Assembly (NCBI RefSeq): GCF_003892345.1
Contig: NZ_RRUE01000001.1
Location: 1,989,393 to 2,053,392 of the forward strand
Reading direction: 5' to 3'
Source: Lautropia dentalis
GTDB lineage: Bacteria; Pseudomonadota; Gammaproteobacteria; Burkholderiales; Burkholderiaceae_E
DNA length: 64,000 nt
The position numbers were made by a program, and so were the translations under genes. This document shows, piece by piece, positions 8,772 through 16,981 of this stretch. Position 1 is the first letter of the stretch. Each line of letters begins with the position of its first letter. A model generated the notes under the pieces. It saw nothing but the letters and a program-made list of their open reading frames with translations. It was not told where the DNA came from and did no database searches.

Positions 8772-9251
8772 CGTACTCTCTTCGATGGATTGCGGAACTT
8801 CAGTTGGACAGGGATATTCGTTTCAGAACCGCCGCCGGCGCAGCGCCCGCAGCAGCCGTTTCAGGACAAAGTAGAGGCCCGATCGTTCGCAAATGCGAAT
8901 GATAGATGTCAATCGTCAGCGGATGATACCCGTTTGGGAGGCCTCCGGGAAAATCTGGATACGGCCCGCTGTTGTCCGGAGATCGTGATGTCAGGCCGAT
9001 CGACAGGCAAAAAGGGGTGGTGGATGGCTTGTTCCGGATGCGGTGCGCCGTTGCCGGAATGAGACGTTTCGTGGGGGGCGTGCACCTGCCCACTGACGAT
9101 GTTGCCCGTGTCCGGCCCGATGCCACGCCCTGGCCCTGATATTGCCGCTTCGCTCGCCATTCCAGTGGGTTGCCGGGTCTTGATATTGCTCGTGCCGGTC
9201 ACGATGGGGAGGATGCGACAATGGTGCGTAATCGATGCAAGGATGCTCTGA
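8772..9251. other. 480-bp divergent intergenic region
   Basis: Separates the leftward TonB receptor from the rightward ABC permease. It carries a Fur-box-like site near 8889-8905; otherwise no gene or clear hairpin was seen. AAGGA about ten bases before 9252 is the permease ribosome binding site. Confidence 0.5.
8889..8905 (-). promoter_or_regulatory. Candidate Fur box before TonB receptor
   Basis: GCAAATGCGAATGATAG (reverse CTATCATTCGCATTTGC) resembles the hexamer-repeat Fur operator (AATGATAATCATTCTCATT type). It lies 118-134 bases upstream of the receptor start, a sensible place for iron repression. Confidence 0.5.
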
Positions 9252-10061
9252 ATGAAGCTGTTGCAAACCTGGCTGGCCGCCCTGCCCGGTTATCTGTGGA
9301 GTGGCTGGGGCGCCATTGCCAGCCTGCTGCTGGGCATGGCACTGTGGGAGGCGCTGGCCGCCCATTACGGCCCTCTGGTGCTGCCCACGCCGCTCGAAAC
9401 GGCGCAGACGCTGCTGCAGCTGATGCAGGGCAGCAGCAGCGAGTCCCTCTGGCCTCAGCTGGCGGTGACGGCACGACGCGCCTTTGCCGGGCTGGCGCTG
9501 GCGCTGGGGCTGGGCAGCGTGCTGGGTGTGGTGGCCGGCATGTCGATGACCGCCTCGATGATGGCCCGCCCCTGGGTGACGGTGCTGCTGGGCACACCGC
9601 CCATTGCGTGGCTGGTGCTGGCCATGCTGTGGTTCGGCACGGGTGACGGCACGCCGGTGTTCACCGTGTTCATCGCGGGCTTTCCGGTGGTGTTTGCCGG
9701 CGGGCTGCAGGGGGCGCGCACGCTGGAGCGGCGCTGGCGCGACCTGGCCGACGCGTACCGGGTGCCCTGGCATATGCGGGTGGTCGATATCTATCTGCCA
9801 CACGTGCTGTCGTACCTGTTTCCGGTATGGATCGTGGCGCTGGGCAGTGCCTGGAAGGTGGTGGTGATGGCCGAGCTGCTGTCGGTCAGCGATGGCGTGG
9901 GGGCGGCGCTGGCCTCGACACGCGCACAGCTGGACATGTCCGGTACGCTGGCCTGGATCAGCACGGTGGTGCTGGTGCTGCTGGGCATCGAATACCTGAT
10001 CCTCGAGCCCATCAAGCGCGAGATCGAGGCCTGGCGCGATGCGGGAGGCCGGATGGGATGA
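9252..10061 (+). CDS. ABC transporter permease (SsuC/TauC-like)
   Basis: 269-residue inner-membrane permease of the BPD_transp_1 family, with about six hydrophobic helices. The coupling-loop region is GLQGARTLERRWRDLADAYRVPWHMRVVDIYLPH, the EAA-type motif that contacts the ATPase. Such permeases serve nitrate, sulfonate, taurine or thiamine-precursor importers; the substrate here cannot be read. The stop overlaps the start of the ATPase gene (ATGA at 10058-10061), so the two are translationally coupled. The likely binding protein is at 4299-5522. Confidence 0.85.
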   Translation: MKLLQTWLAALPGYLWSGWGAIASLLLGMALWEALAAHYGPLVLPTPLETAQTLLQLMQGSSSESLWPQLAVTARRAFAGLALALGLGSVLGVVAGMSMTASMMARPWVTVLLGTPPIAWLVLAMLWFGTGDGTPVFTVFIAGFPVVFAGGLQGARTLERRWRDLADAYRVPWHMRVVDIYLPHVLSYLFPVWIVALGSAWKVVVMAELLSVSDGVGAALASTRAQLDMSGTLAWISTVVLVLLGIEYLILEPIKREIEAWRDAGGRMG

Positions 10062-11224
10062 AGGCAGACACGATGAGCGCCATGGACGGGCCGGCAGCTT
10101 TGCAGCCGGTGCAGATGACGGAAACACACGCCACGAAGGACAGGCATGCCACGACGGACAGGCACGGAGCCGGTGGCGCCGGCGATGGCACTGGAACGGC
10201 GGGGGGCACAGCCTCCCTGCACCGTGTGCCCCGGTCTGGCAGCGCCGGTTCGGGCGAGCTGCCGGCGCTGGAGGTAACAGGGCTGGAACATGCCTTTGCC
10301 ACGCGCACGGTGCTGCAGGGTGTGTCGCTGCGTCTGCCGGCCGGGCAGACGCTGGCACTGGTGGGACCATCGGGGTGCGGCAAGAGCACGCTGCTGCATC
10401 TGTGTGCCGGGCTGCTGGATGTGCAGGATGGCGAGGTACGCAACGGTTTCGGCCGTACGGCCGTGCTCTTTCAGAGTCCGCACCTGCTGCCCTGGAAGAC
10501 CACGCTCGACAACATTGCACTGAGCCTGAAGGCGCGCGGGGTGAACCGGCGCATGCGCACGGCCCGGGCCATGGCCATGGGTCATGCGCTGGGGCTGGAT
10601 GACGTGGCGCTGGCGCAGTTTCCCAACCAGCTCTCGGGGGGCATGCAGAGCCGGGCGGCGCTGGCGCGTGCGCTGGTGCTGGAGCCGGACCTGCTGCTGC
10701 TGGATGAGCCCTTTGCGGCGCTGGACATCGGCCTGAAGGCGCAGATGCACCAGCTGCTGCTCGAACAGCAGCGCACCCGGGGCCTGGCGGTGCTGATGAT
10801 CACCCACGACGTGACCGAGGCCATCACGCTGGCCGACCAGGTGCGGGTGATGGCGGCCAGCCCGGGCCGCTTCGTCTGGGAAATGACGCTGCCGGTGCCG
10901 GCCATTGCCCGTTCGGAAGCCTGGGTCCACCAGCACACGGCGGCGCTGCTGGCACAGCCGGTGGTACGGGCGGCGTTCGAGCTGCCGCCGCTGCGGGGTG
11001 TGGCGGTGGAGGCCGGGCCGGAGACGGCCGCCGCTGCGTCGCCCGATGGCGCCTTGGGCGTTGCTGGAGCGGCGCAGTCCTTGGCGTCGCCGGGGGATCG
11101 CGCGCCGCAGGCTTGTTCGGATATGCCGGGCCGTGGTGCACTGCAGGTGCCCGGTGATCTGCAGGTGGTGGATGCCGGCGTGGCGCTGGATGTGGATTCG
11201 ACGGTCAGGCGGACCGGTTGCTGA
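10058..11224 (+). CDS. ABC transporter ATP-binding protein with N- and C-terminal extensions
   Basis: 388-residue cytoplasmic ATPase energising the importer. It starts at ATG 10058, overlapping the permease stop by four bases. Walker A GPSGCGKST is near residue 103, signature LSGGM near 192, Walker B LLLLDEP near 212, and the switch His in ITHD near 250; all catalytic elements are intact. The first 65 residues are a Gly/Ala/Thr/His-rich leader not usual in this family, and about 80 residues after the ABC domain are Ala/Gly-rich. Closest family by order of motifs is SsuB/TauB. NnrS follows 11 bases after the stop, suggesting one operon. Confidence 0.88.
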   Translation: MKADTMSAMDGPAALQPVQMTETHATKDRHATTDRHGAGGAGDGTGTAGGTASLHRVPRSGSAGSGELPALEVTGLEHAFATRTVLQGVSLRLPAGQTLALVGPSGCGKSTLLHLCAGLLDVQDGEVRNGFGRTAVLFQSPHLLPWKTTLDNIALSLKARGVNRRMRTARAMAMGHALGLDDVALAQFPNQLSGGMQSRAALARALVLEPDLLLLDEPFAALDIGLKAQMHQLLLEQQRTRGLAVLMITHDVTEAITLADQVRVMAASPGRFVWEMTLPVPAIARSEAWVHQHTAALLAQPVVRAAFELPPLRGVAVEAGPETAAAASPDGALGVAGAAQSLASPGDRAPQACSDMPGRGALQVPGDLQVVDAGVALDVDSTVRRTGC

Positions 11225-11235
11225 ATGGGGGTGCG

Positions 11236-12819
11236 ATGGATCAGGTTTCTTCCAGCCGGCCGCTGAACGGAGGCGAGATGCACTTGGCCTCTTCCGGTGA
11301 CACGCCTTCGGGTACTGTGCCCGAAGGCAGTATGTCTGCGTCAGCTTCGCGTCCGCTCCGCAGCCGGGATCCTTCGGGTACTGTGCCTGCCGGCGCTGTG
11401 TCTGCGGGTGATGCTCCGGATGAAACGAAGGCCGTCCCGGTCTGGCGGCTGGCCCATCCGCTGTGGCTGTGCGGCTTTCGGCCATTCTTCGTGGCCACGC
11501 TGCTGGCCGGGCTGGGGCTGGTGGCGCTGTGGCTGCTGTTTCTGGGGCTGGGCTGGCCGCTGCCGGCCGTGCCTGGCGGCGCGCAGGTCTGGCATGTGCA
11601 CGAGCTGCTGTTCGGGCTGTCGCTGGCGGCGGTGGCGGGCTTTGCGCTGACGGCGGTGCCCGAGTTCACCGGCACGCGGTCATTCCGGGCGCGCCATGTG
11701 CGGCAGCTGCTGGCCTGGTGGCTGGCGGGCCGGATGGCGTTCTGGCTCAGCGGCTTCTGGCCGCCGGTGATGCTGGCCCTGGCGGGGGCCGCCCATGTGG
11801 GCTTTGCGGTGATGCTGACGGCACTGATCGGCCCGCGGCTGTGGCGCGACCCGGGCCACCGGCAGCAGGGCTTCTGGTGGGCACTGCTGGCACTCGTGTG
11901 CACGGTGACGGGCTTCTACGTGGATGCGCTGCGGGACGAGTATCCGATGCGCTGGCTCCATGCCACGCTGGGCGTGCTGATGTGCCTGATCGTGGTGGCG
12001 ATGAGCCGCATCTCGATGTCCATCGTCAACGCGAGCATCGATGACCTGAATGCCGAGGAACGGCGGGCAGCCCGGCAGGTGACGCAGACGGCTGCGCCGG
12101 CTGTACAGGTTGTTGCAGGTGGTACGCCGAATGCCCGGATGGGGGCAGATGCAGCGTCCGGGGGCCTCGCAACGGCAACTGGGGCCGTATTGCCTGCATC
12201 AGCTCCCCGGGTGGTGGCTGGCCACGATGATGACGAGCGCGAGGCCTATCTGGCCCGCCCGCCGCGGCGGCATCTGGCGGTGATCTGCATCACGCTGTTC
12301 ACGGTGATGCAATGGTTTGCGCCGGACGACCGGGTGACGGGATGGCTGGCGCTGGCCTCGTCGGCTGCCATGCTGAACCTGCTCAACGACTGGCATGTGG
12401 GGCGGCCGCTGTTTCACCGCTGGCCGCTGATGCTCTACGGCGTGTATCTGTTCATGGCGGCCGGTTACGGGCTGACCGGTCTGATGCTCCTGCAGGGCGA
12501 TGGCAGTGCCAGTCCGGGAATTCACCTGCTGACGGTGGGCGCGCTGGGGCTGGCTGTTTACGCCGTCATCTGCATTGCCGGGTATACGCACAGCGGCCTC
12601 GAGAAGAACGGCCGCCCCTGGGTGATCGTGGGGGCAGTGCTGCTGACCACAGGGGCGGTGCTGCGGGCGCTGGCCTACTGGTTCGATCCGCCGGTGCTGC
12701 TGCAGGCAGCCGGGCTGATGTGGTGTGCAGCCTATGCGCTGCAGGCCTGGCAGATGCTGCCGGTGTTCCTGCGGGCGCGTGCGGATGGTGCGGAAGGCTG
12801 TGCGGGGGTGCAGGACTGA
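11236..12819 (+). CDS. nnrS: NnrS family haem/copper membrane protein
   Basis: 527-residue polytopic protein with about twelve helices. NnrS proteins are linked to nitric-oxide stress and denitrification regulons. Diagnostic features are HPLWLCGFRPFFVATLLAG at about residues 74-92, VWHVHELLFGLSLAAVAGF with the conserved His pair, TAVPEFTG, and a late HSGLEKNGRP. I chose ATG 11236 behind GGGGGTG; a TTG at 11218 would overlap the ATPase gene. The first 70 residues contain a duplicated Ser/Gly/Pro phrase (PSGTVPEG and PSGTVPAG), and a low-complexity loop lies at about 285-335. Position directly after the ABC ATPase suggests co-transcription. Confidence 0.85.
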   Translation: MDQVSSSRPLNGGEMHLASSGDTPSGTVPEGSMSASASRPLRSRDPSGTVPAGAVSAGDAPDETKAVPVWRLAHPLWLCGFRPFFVATLLAGLGLVALWLLFLGLGWPLPAVPGGAQVWHVHELLFGLSLAAVAGFALTAVPEFTGTRSFRARHVRQLLAWWLAGRMAFWLSGFWPPVMLALAGAAHVGFAVMLTALIGPRLWRDPGHRQQGFWWALLALVCTVTGFYVDALRDEYPMRWLHATLGVLMCLIVVAMSRISMSIVNASIDDLNAEERRAARQVTQTAAPAVQVVAGGTPNARMGADAASGGLATATGAVLPASAPRVVAGHDDDEREAYLARPPRRHLAVICITLFTVMQWFAPDDRVTGWLALASSAAMLNLLNDWHVGRPLFHRWPLMLYGVYLFMAAGYGLTGLMLLQGDGSASPGIHLLTVGALGLAVYAVICIAGYTHSGLEKNGRPWVIVGAVLLTTGAVLRALAYWFDPPVLLQAAGLMWCAAYALQAWQMLPVFLRARADGAEGCAGVQD

Positions 12820-13049
12820 GGGAGTATTGTTCTGTTAAGTGAGACAATAGTCTTTCCCATTGCCTGACGGGTGGCGTTCCGCCGTGCCAAAGCTGGCTTA
12901 GAATGTCCTCACGATGGACAGTCGCGCTGCGGACGGTTGTGGTGCGGTATGCCCGGCATGTCTGCTCCGATGTCTGCCTGCCATGCCAGACATCTGTCCA
13001 CCCCCTCTCCTCCCCCTGCCCCCGGGCATTTCCCGAACGGTTCCCCATC

Positions 13050-13442
13050 ATGAACTTCCTGTCCCGCTTCCAGTCCCCGCTGCTGTCCGTCCTGCGCATC
13101 GTGACGGCGTACCTGTACATCTGGCACGGTACGTCCAAGGTCTTCGGTTTTCCGGCCTCCATGGGCGATATTTCCGGCAACCCGATGATGATCGCCGCCG
13201 CGGCGCTGGAACTCATCGGCGGTGCATTGTTGATTCTGGGCCTGTTCACCCGGCCCGTGGCCTTCATCCTGTCGGGCCAGATGGCCGTGGCCTATTTCAT
13301 GGCTCACGCCGCCCAGGGCAATCCGCTGCTGCCGCTGGCCAATGGCGGTGAGTCGGCCGTGCTGTTCTGCTTCATCTTCCTGTACATCGCGGCGGCCGGT
13401 GCCGGTTCGCTGTCGGTCGATCACCTGCGCGGCAAACGCTGA
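13050..13442 (+). CDS. DoxX family membrane protein
   Basis: 130-residue inner-membrane protein with four hydrophobic helices. LRIVTAYLYIWHGTSKVFGFP near the N-terminus and ALELIGGALLILGLFTRPVAFILSGQMAVAYF are typical of DoxX/DoxD-like proteins, which are associated with redox and thiol stress but not assigned a reaction here. There is no clear Shine-Dalgarno sequence before ATG 13050. The nitroreductase gene follows after 30 bases, so the two probably share a transcript. Confidence 0.85.
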   Translation: MNFLSRFQSPLLSVLRIVTAYLYIWHGTSKVFGFPASMGDISGNPMMIAAAALELIGGALLILGLFTRPVAFILSGQMAVAYFMAHAAQGNPLLPLANGGESAVLFCFIFLYIAAAGAGSLSVDHLRGKR

Positions 13443-13472
13443 GTTCTCTCCCCTCTCTTACTGGAGTCATAC

Positions 13473-14078
13473 ATGTCCCTGCAACATCTGCATCAGGTGG
13501 CCGAAACCCGCCGTTCCATCTACGCACTGAACAAACAGCTGCCGGTACCGGCCACCGAGGTGGTCAGGCTGGTCGAGCATGCGGTCAGGCACACGCCGTC
13601 GTCCTTCAACTCGCAGTCCACCCGTGTGGTGGTGCTGCTGGGCGCCGAGCACGAAAAGCTCTGGAAACTGGTCGAAGAAGCACTGGCGAAGATCGTGCCG
13701 GCCGAGAACTTCAAGCCCACCCAGGACAAGCTGCATGCCTTTGCGGCGGCCGCGGGTACGGTGCTGTTCTTCGAGGACCAGGCCGTGGTGAAGGGGCTGC
13801 AGGAGAAGTTTGCCCTGTATGCCGACAACTTCCCCGTCTGGGCCGACCAGACCAACGCCATGCACCAGTACGCCATCTGGACGGCACTGGCCAGCGTCGG
13901 CGTGGGCGCCAACCTGCAGCACTACAACCCGGTGATCGACGAGGCCGTGGCCCGCACCTGGAACATTCCCGCCTCGTGGCAGCTGCGTGCCCAGCTGGTG
14001 TTCGGTGGCATTGCCGCCCCGGCCGGCGAAAAAACCTTCGCCCCGGTCGAGGATCGGCTGAAGGTCTACGGGCTGTGA
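13473..14078 (+). CDS. Nitroreductase family protein (FRM2/HBN1-like)
   Basis: 201-residue FMN-dependent oxidoreductase-like protein. ETRRSIYALN at the N-terminus is the flavin phosphate-binding RRS motif, SSFNSQSTRVVVLLG matches the second FMN segment, and QYAIWTALASVGVGANLQHYNP plus IPASWQLRAQLVFGG complete the family pattern. This subgroup includes yeast FRM2 and bacterial YdfN-like nitroreductases. GGAG precedes ATG 13473 with good spacing. Its DoxX neighbour supports a redox-stress role. The natural substrate is unknown. Confidence 0.85.
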   Translation: MSLQHLHQVAETRRSIYALNKQLPVPATEVVRLVEHAVRHTPSSFNSQSTRVVVLLGAEHEKLWKLVEEALAKIVPAENFKPTQDKLHAFAAAAGTVLFFEDQAVVKGLQEKFALYADNFPVWADQTNAMHQYAIWTALASVGVGANLQHYNPVIDEAVARTWNIPASWQLRAQLVFGGIAAPAGEKTFAPVEDRLKVYGL

Positions 14079-14105
14079 TGGACCCGTTGATGGGCTGAAA
14101 CCCTC

Positions 14106-14126
14106 CCCGGGTGCCGGTCACCCGGG
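14106..14126 (+). terminator. Hairpin terminator after nitroreductase gene
   Basis: CCCGGGTG-CCGGT-CACCCGGG, a perfect 8-bp stem 27 bases past the stop codon. Only short T runs follow, so it may be a weak terminator or a transcript-stabilising hairpin. Confidence 0.55.
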
Positions 14127-14231
14127 CTGGACGCCGGTTTCCCTGTTTGTGTGCAGGAGCCGGCGTTTCTTCGTGGTGGCTGCGGAAGGTACTTCAGAGG
14201 AGGGATGCTTGCTGTCCCTGCCCATCTCCCG

Positions 14232-14282
14232 GGGAGACTTTACTGTCCTTGTCCCTGCCCTTGTCTCAGGGAGACTTTACTG
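14232..14282. repeat. Pair of 14-bp direct repeats
   Basis: GGGAGACTTTACTG occurs at 14232-14245 and again at 14269-14282, between the convergent nitroreductase and Bcr-type genes. No function is apparent. Confidence 0.6.
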
Positions 14283-14289
14283 CCCACCC

Positions 14290-15519
14290 TTACTCCTGCT
14301 TTTGTCCCTGTCCCGTCACGGCTTGCTGAGCGGTTCCGGCCGGACTCATCCTGCAGCCGATGATCCAGAGGATCAGGCCCGCGATCAGGCCGGTCAGGTG
14401 GGCGATGGCCAGCAGCTGGGCGCTGTGGAAGATGAGCGGTGCCAGAAAGGCCGAGACCAGGGCGAAGATGGTCATCTGCACGAAGCTCTGCAGCGAGGCG
14501 GCCAGCCCGCGCATCTGCGGGAAGATGCTCAGCACGTCCACCGTCATGGCCGGAACCGCCAGTGCCATGCCGAGGTTGTAGAAGCCCAGATGGATCGTGG
14601 CCCAGGGTACCTGCGGGTGATCGGTGAGTGAGGTGTAGATCACGCTGGCCACGGTGGCGCCCAGCATCAGCACGAAACCGATGGTGATCAGGCGGCCGGG
14701 GGCCACCTTGCGAGCCAGCCGGCGTGACAGGCTGGAGCCGATCAGCATGCCGGCGGTCATCGGGATGAACATCCAGCCGAAGCTGGTTTCGGACAGCCCG
14801 AGGATGTTGATGATCAGCTCGGCGGAGGAGCTGACGTAGATGGACACGCCGATGAAGGCGAGCGCGATGCCCAGGATGCGCAGCACGAACGGCCCGTGAC
14901 CGAGCGCCTGCGCATAGTTGCCCAGAATGCGACCCATCCGGAACGGTACGCGCCGCTCGGCCGGCAGGGTTTCGGGCACGCCCCAGGCCCAGAGGGCCCA
15001 GAGGCCGAAGCCGTAGAGCGAGAGCATCACGAACACCGATTGCCAGCCCAGGGAGGCCTGCAGCCAGCCACCGATGATGGGGGCGACCGAGGGGGCGATG
15101 GAGAACACCATGGTGATGAGCGACATGACGCGCTGGGCCTCGGGGCCCTGGAAGCGGTCCTGCACGATGGCGCGCGAGAGTACGACACTGAAGCCGGCGG
15201 CAATGCCCTGCAGCCCGCGGGCCAGCATCAGCACGCTGATGCTCTTTGCGAAGATGGCCAGCACCGAGGCACCTGCGAAGAGCAGCAGCGAGGCCATGAC
15301 CGTCGGCCGGCGCCCGAAGCTGTCGGACAGCGTGCCGGCAAACAGCGTGGTGAGGGCCATCATGGCGATGTAGATGCTCAGCGTCTGCTGAACGGTGGCC
15401 GGGTCGGCCTGCAGGCTCTGGCCGATGGCCTGCAGGGAGGGCAGATAGGCATCGATGCCCAGGGCACCGACGATGGCCAGTACCGCAAGGGACAGGGTGA
15501 TACCGGAACTTTTCAGCAT
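14290..15519 (-). CDS. Bcr/CflA family drug efflux MFS transporter
   Basis: 409-residue proton-driven multidrug exporter of the inner membrane with twelve predicted helices. ATG 15519 begins at the first helix; longer upstream extensions lack membrane character. Family marks are GIDAYLPSLQAIGQSL after helix 1, the loop-2 motif GTLSDSFGRRPTVMAS, ARGLQGIAAGFSVVLSRAIVQD, and SLITMVFSIAPSVAPIIGGWL. It is transcribed leftwards like the efe operon upstream, but a 337-bp gap with a hairpin separates them, so it is probably its own unit. The specific drug cannot be predicted. Confidence 0.88.
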   Translation of the reverse strand: MLKSSGITLSLAVLAIVGALGIDAYLPSLQAIGQSLQADPATVQQTLSIYIAMMALTTLFAGTLSDSFGRRPTVMASLLLFAGASVLAIFAKSISVLMLARGLQGIAAGFSVVLSRAIVQDRFQGPEAQRVMSLITMVFSIAPSVAPIIGGWLQASLGWQSVFVMLSLYGFGLWALWAWGVPETLPAERRVPFRMGRILGNYAQALGHGPFVLRILGIALAFIGVSIYVSSSAELIINILGLSETSFGWMFIPMTAGMLIGSSLSRRLARKVAPGRLITIGFVLMLGATVASVIYTSLTDHPQVPWATIHLGFYNLGMALAVPAMTVDVLSIFPQMRGLAASLQSFVQMTIFALVSAFLAPLIFHSAQLLAIAHLTGLIAGLILWIIGCRMSPAGTAQQAVTGQGQKQE

Positions 15520-15856
15520 GGGGACGGCAGGAGAAAGAGGCCTGGGTGCGCGAGATGCCGCTGATATGTGGCTACGCAAGGCAAAGACTGCAGATGATAA
15601 AGGATGTGACAAGGGGAGCGAAGGCGGCATCGTGGCCCATGCATGAAAACACCCGCCTGCCCCGAAGGCCGGCTGGGCCGGCCGTGGGGGAGACGGGTGC
15701 TGGCTGGGAAGGCAGCAACCGGCGCTAATCAGACAGGCACCCACCCCCTTCCCTTTCGGGAACGGGGTGGGGCGGCAGGGCCGCAGAAGCCCCGATGGTT
15801 CCGGGGCATGGCCCGTACCGTACCTGGGACCGCGCCGTCGCGCTTGCCCGAGGGGC
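15520..15856. other. Intergenic region between efe operon and Bcr-type gene
   Basis: 337 bases with no gene. Two GC-rich hairpins are visible: GGCCGGC-TGG-GCCGGCC at 15667-15683 and a longer one at 15741-15770. Confidence 0.5.
15741..15770 (-). terminator. Probable terminator of the efe operon
   Basis: CCACCCC-C-TTCCC pairs with GGGAA-C-GGGGTGG around a TTTC loop, with a single mismatch. It is about 85 bases past the stop of the last efe gene. No strong T tract follows on the minus strand, so termination strength is uncertain. Confidence 0.5.
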
Positions 15857-16687
15857 TCAGTTCAGACCGAACATGCCGCGCAGTTTAGACAGATCCTCGG
15901 CCAGGGTGTTGACGCGGCCGGAGAGGATCTTGCGGTCGGTTTCGCTCAGTTTGTCATAGCTTTCGAAGCCGCCGCTCTTGGTTTTGTATTTCTTCAGGAT
16001 GGTGAAGACCGTGTCGAAGTTCTTCTCGGTCTTGGCCAGGAAGGCCTTGTCTTCGCGGGCGATCAGCGGCTTGAACAGCTCGACGATCTTGTAGGCGCCC
16101 TGGAAGTTGGCTTCGAAGTCGTACAGGTCGGTGTGGCTGTAGCGGTCTTCTTCGCCGGAGATCTTGGTGGCAGCCACTTCTTCCATCAGGGCAGCGGCAC
16201 CACCGACCACTTTCTCGGGCGGGAAGGTCAGGTCGGTCAGACGCTTGTGCAGCTCCTCGACATTGGCCTGCAGCTCATCGGCGTATTTTTCGACACTCTT
16301 GGTGTCCTTCGTGACCCACAGGGCGTGCTCGATGCGGTGGAAGCCGCCGAAGCCCGGGTCTTCCTCGCGTTTTTCGTGGTCATCGGCGCGGGAGTCGATG
16401 GCGGCGTCCATGTCGCTGAACAGCTCGGCCACGGGTTCGACGCGCTCATAGTGGGTGCGCACCGGGGCGAACAGCGATTTGGCCTTGTCGATGTTGCCGG
16501 CCTTGACGGCAGCCACGAACACCTTGGTTTCCTTCACCAGCTGGGCGACGTTCTGGTCCACATACACCTTGTATTCGGCGATGGGGGCGACCAGCTCGCT
16601 GGGCTGCACGGCGGCCTGCGCGCTGACGGCCGTCAGGGCCAGGGCGTTGGCGACCAGCACGGACAGGATGCTGCGACGAATGCTCAT
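15857..16687 (-). CDS. EfeM-like periplasmic iron-uptake protein (M75/imelysin family, no cupredoxin)
   Basis: 276-residue exported protein. It starts at ATG 16687 behind AAGGAG and has a signal peptide ([20 protein letters not shown]). The mature part is an EfeO C-terminal/M75 domain. It carries [10 protein letters not shown], the HxxE metal-binding motif, and the preceding [22 protein letters not shown] block that aligns with the same region in EfeO. It lacks the N-terminal cupredoxin domain, as EfeM proteins do. It lies last in the efeU-efeO-efeB series, 294 bases after efeB, with a 20-bp tandem repeat in its leader. It probably binds ferrous or ferric iron alongside EfeO, or replaces it. 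Confidence 0.85.
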   Translation of the reverse strand: MSIRRSILSVLVANALALTAVSAQAAVQPSELVAPIAEYKVYVDQNVAQLVKETKVFVAAVKAGNIDKAKSLFAPVRTHYERVEPVAELFSDMDAAIDSRADDHEKREEDPGFGGFHRIEHALWVTKDTKSVEKYADELQANVEELHKRLTDLTFPPEKVVGGAAALMEEVAATKISGEEDRYSHTDLYDFEANFQGAYKIVELFKPLIAREDKAFLAKTEKNFDTVFTILKKYKTKSGGFESYDKLSETDRKILSGRVNTLAEDLSKLRGMFGLN

Positions 16688-16699
16688 GAAAAAAGCTCC

Positions 16700-16779
16700 T
16701 TGTTGCGTAAGGGAGGATGAAACTGTGTATGGCAAAACCAAACTGCGTATGGGAGGACCAAACTGCTTAAGGGGTGATG
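16700..16779. repeat. Four imperfect 20-bp tandem repeats upstream of EfeM-like gene
   Basis: Units begin at 16700, 16720, 16740 and 16760. The clearest pair is AAACTGTGTATGGCAAAACC and AAACTGCGTATGGGAGGACC; the outer units are more diverged (for example AAACTGCTTAAGGGGTGATG). The block ends about 12 bases before the EfeM-like start codon (on the coding strand) and overlaps its untranslated leader. Confidence 0.75.
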
Positions 16780-16981
16780 AAACAAAACGACTGAAACCGG
16801 TGTGGAAAGGAGACTCAGGAGACCATGACACACCAGGAAACGAATCGAAAACGAAACTCAGTCTGATGAAGCCTCAGCATTTTAGGAGGAATTGCCGGGG
16901 CTGCACAAATGCCTGGGACAGCGGCGCGGCGATGGCACCGGCTGGCAGTTCATGTCCTGCGTGAAGTTCCGTGCCGAACCA

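Noticed and set aside
6981..9062. Long plus-strand frame (about 690 codons) opposite the TonB receptor
   Set aside because: It is the GC-rich antisense shadow of the receptor gene; the Gly/Val/His-rich composition has no domain, and the receptor on the other strand is unmistakable.
12828..12852. ATTGT...ACAAT imperfect inverted repeat before the DoxX gene
   Set aside because: Only a five-base arm matches well; it does not fit an FNR, NsrR or other known operator.
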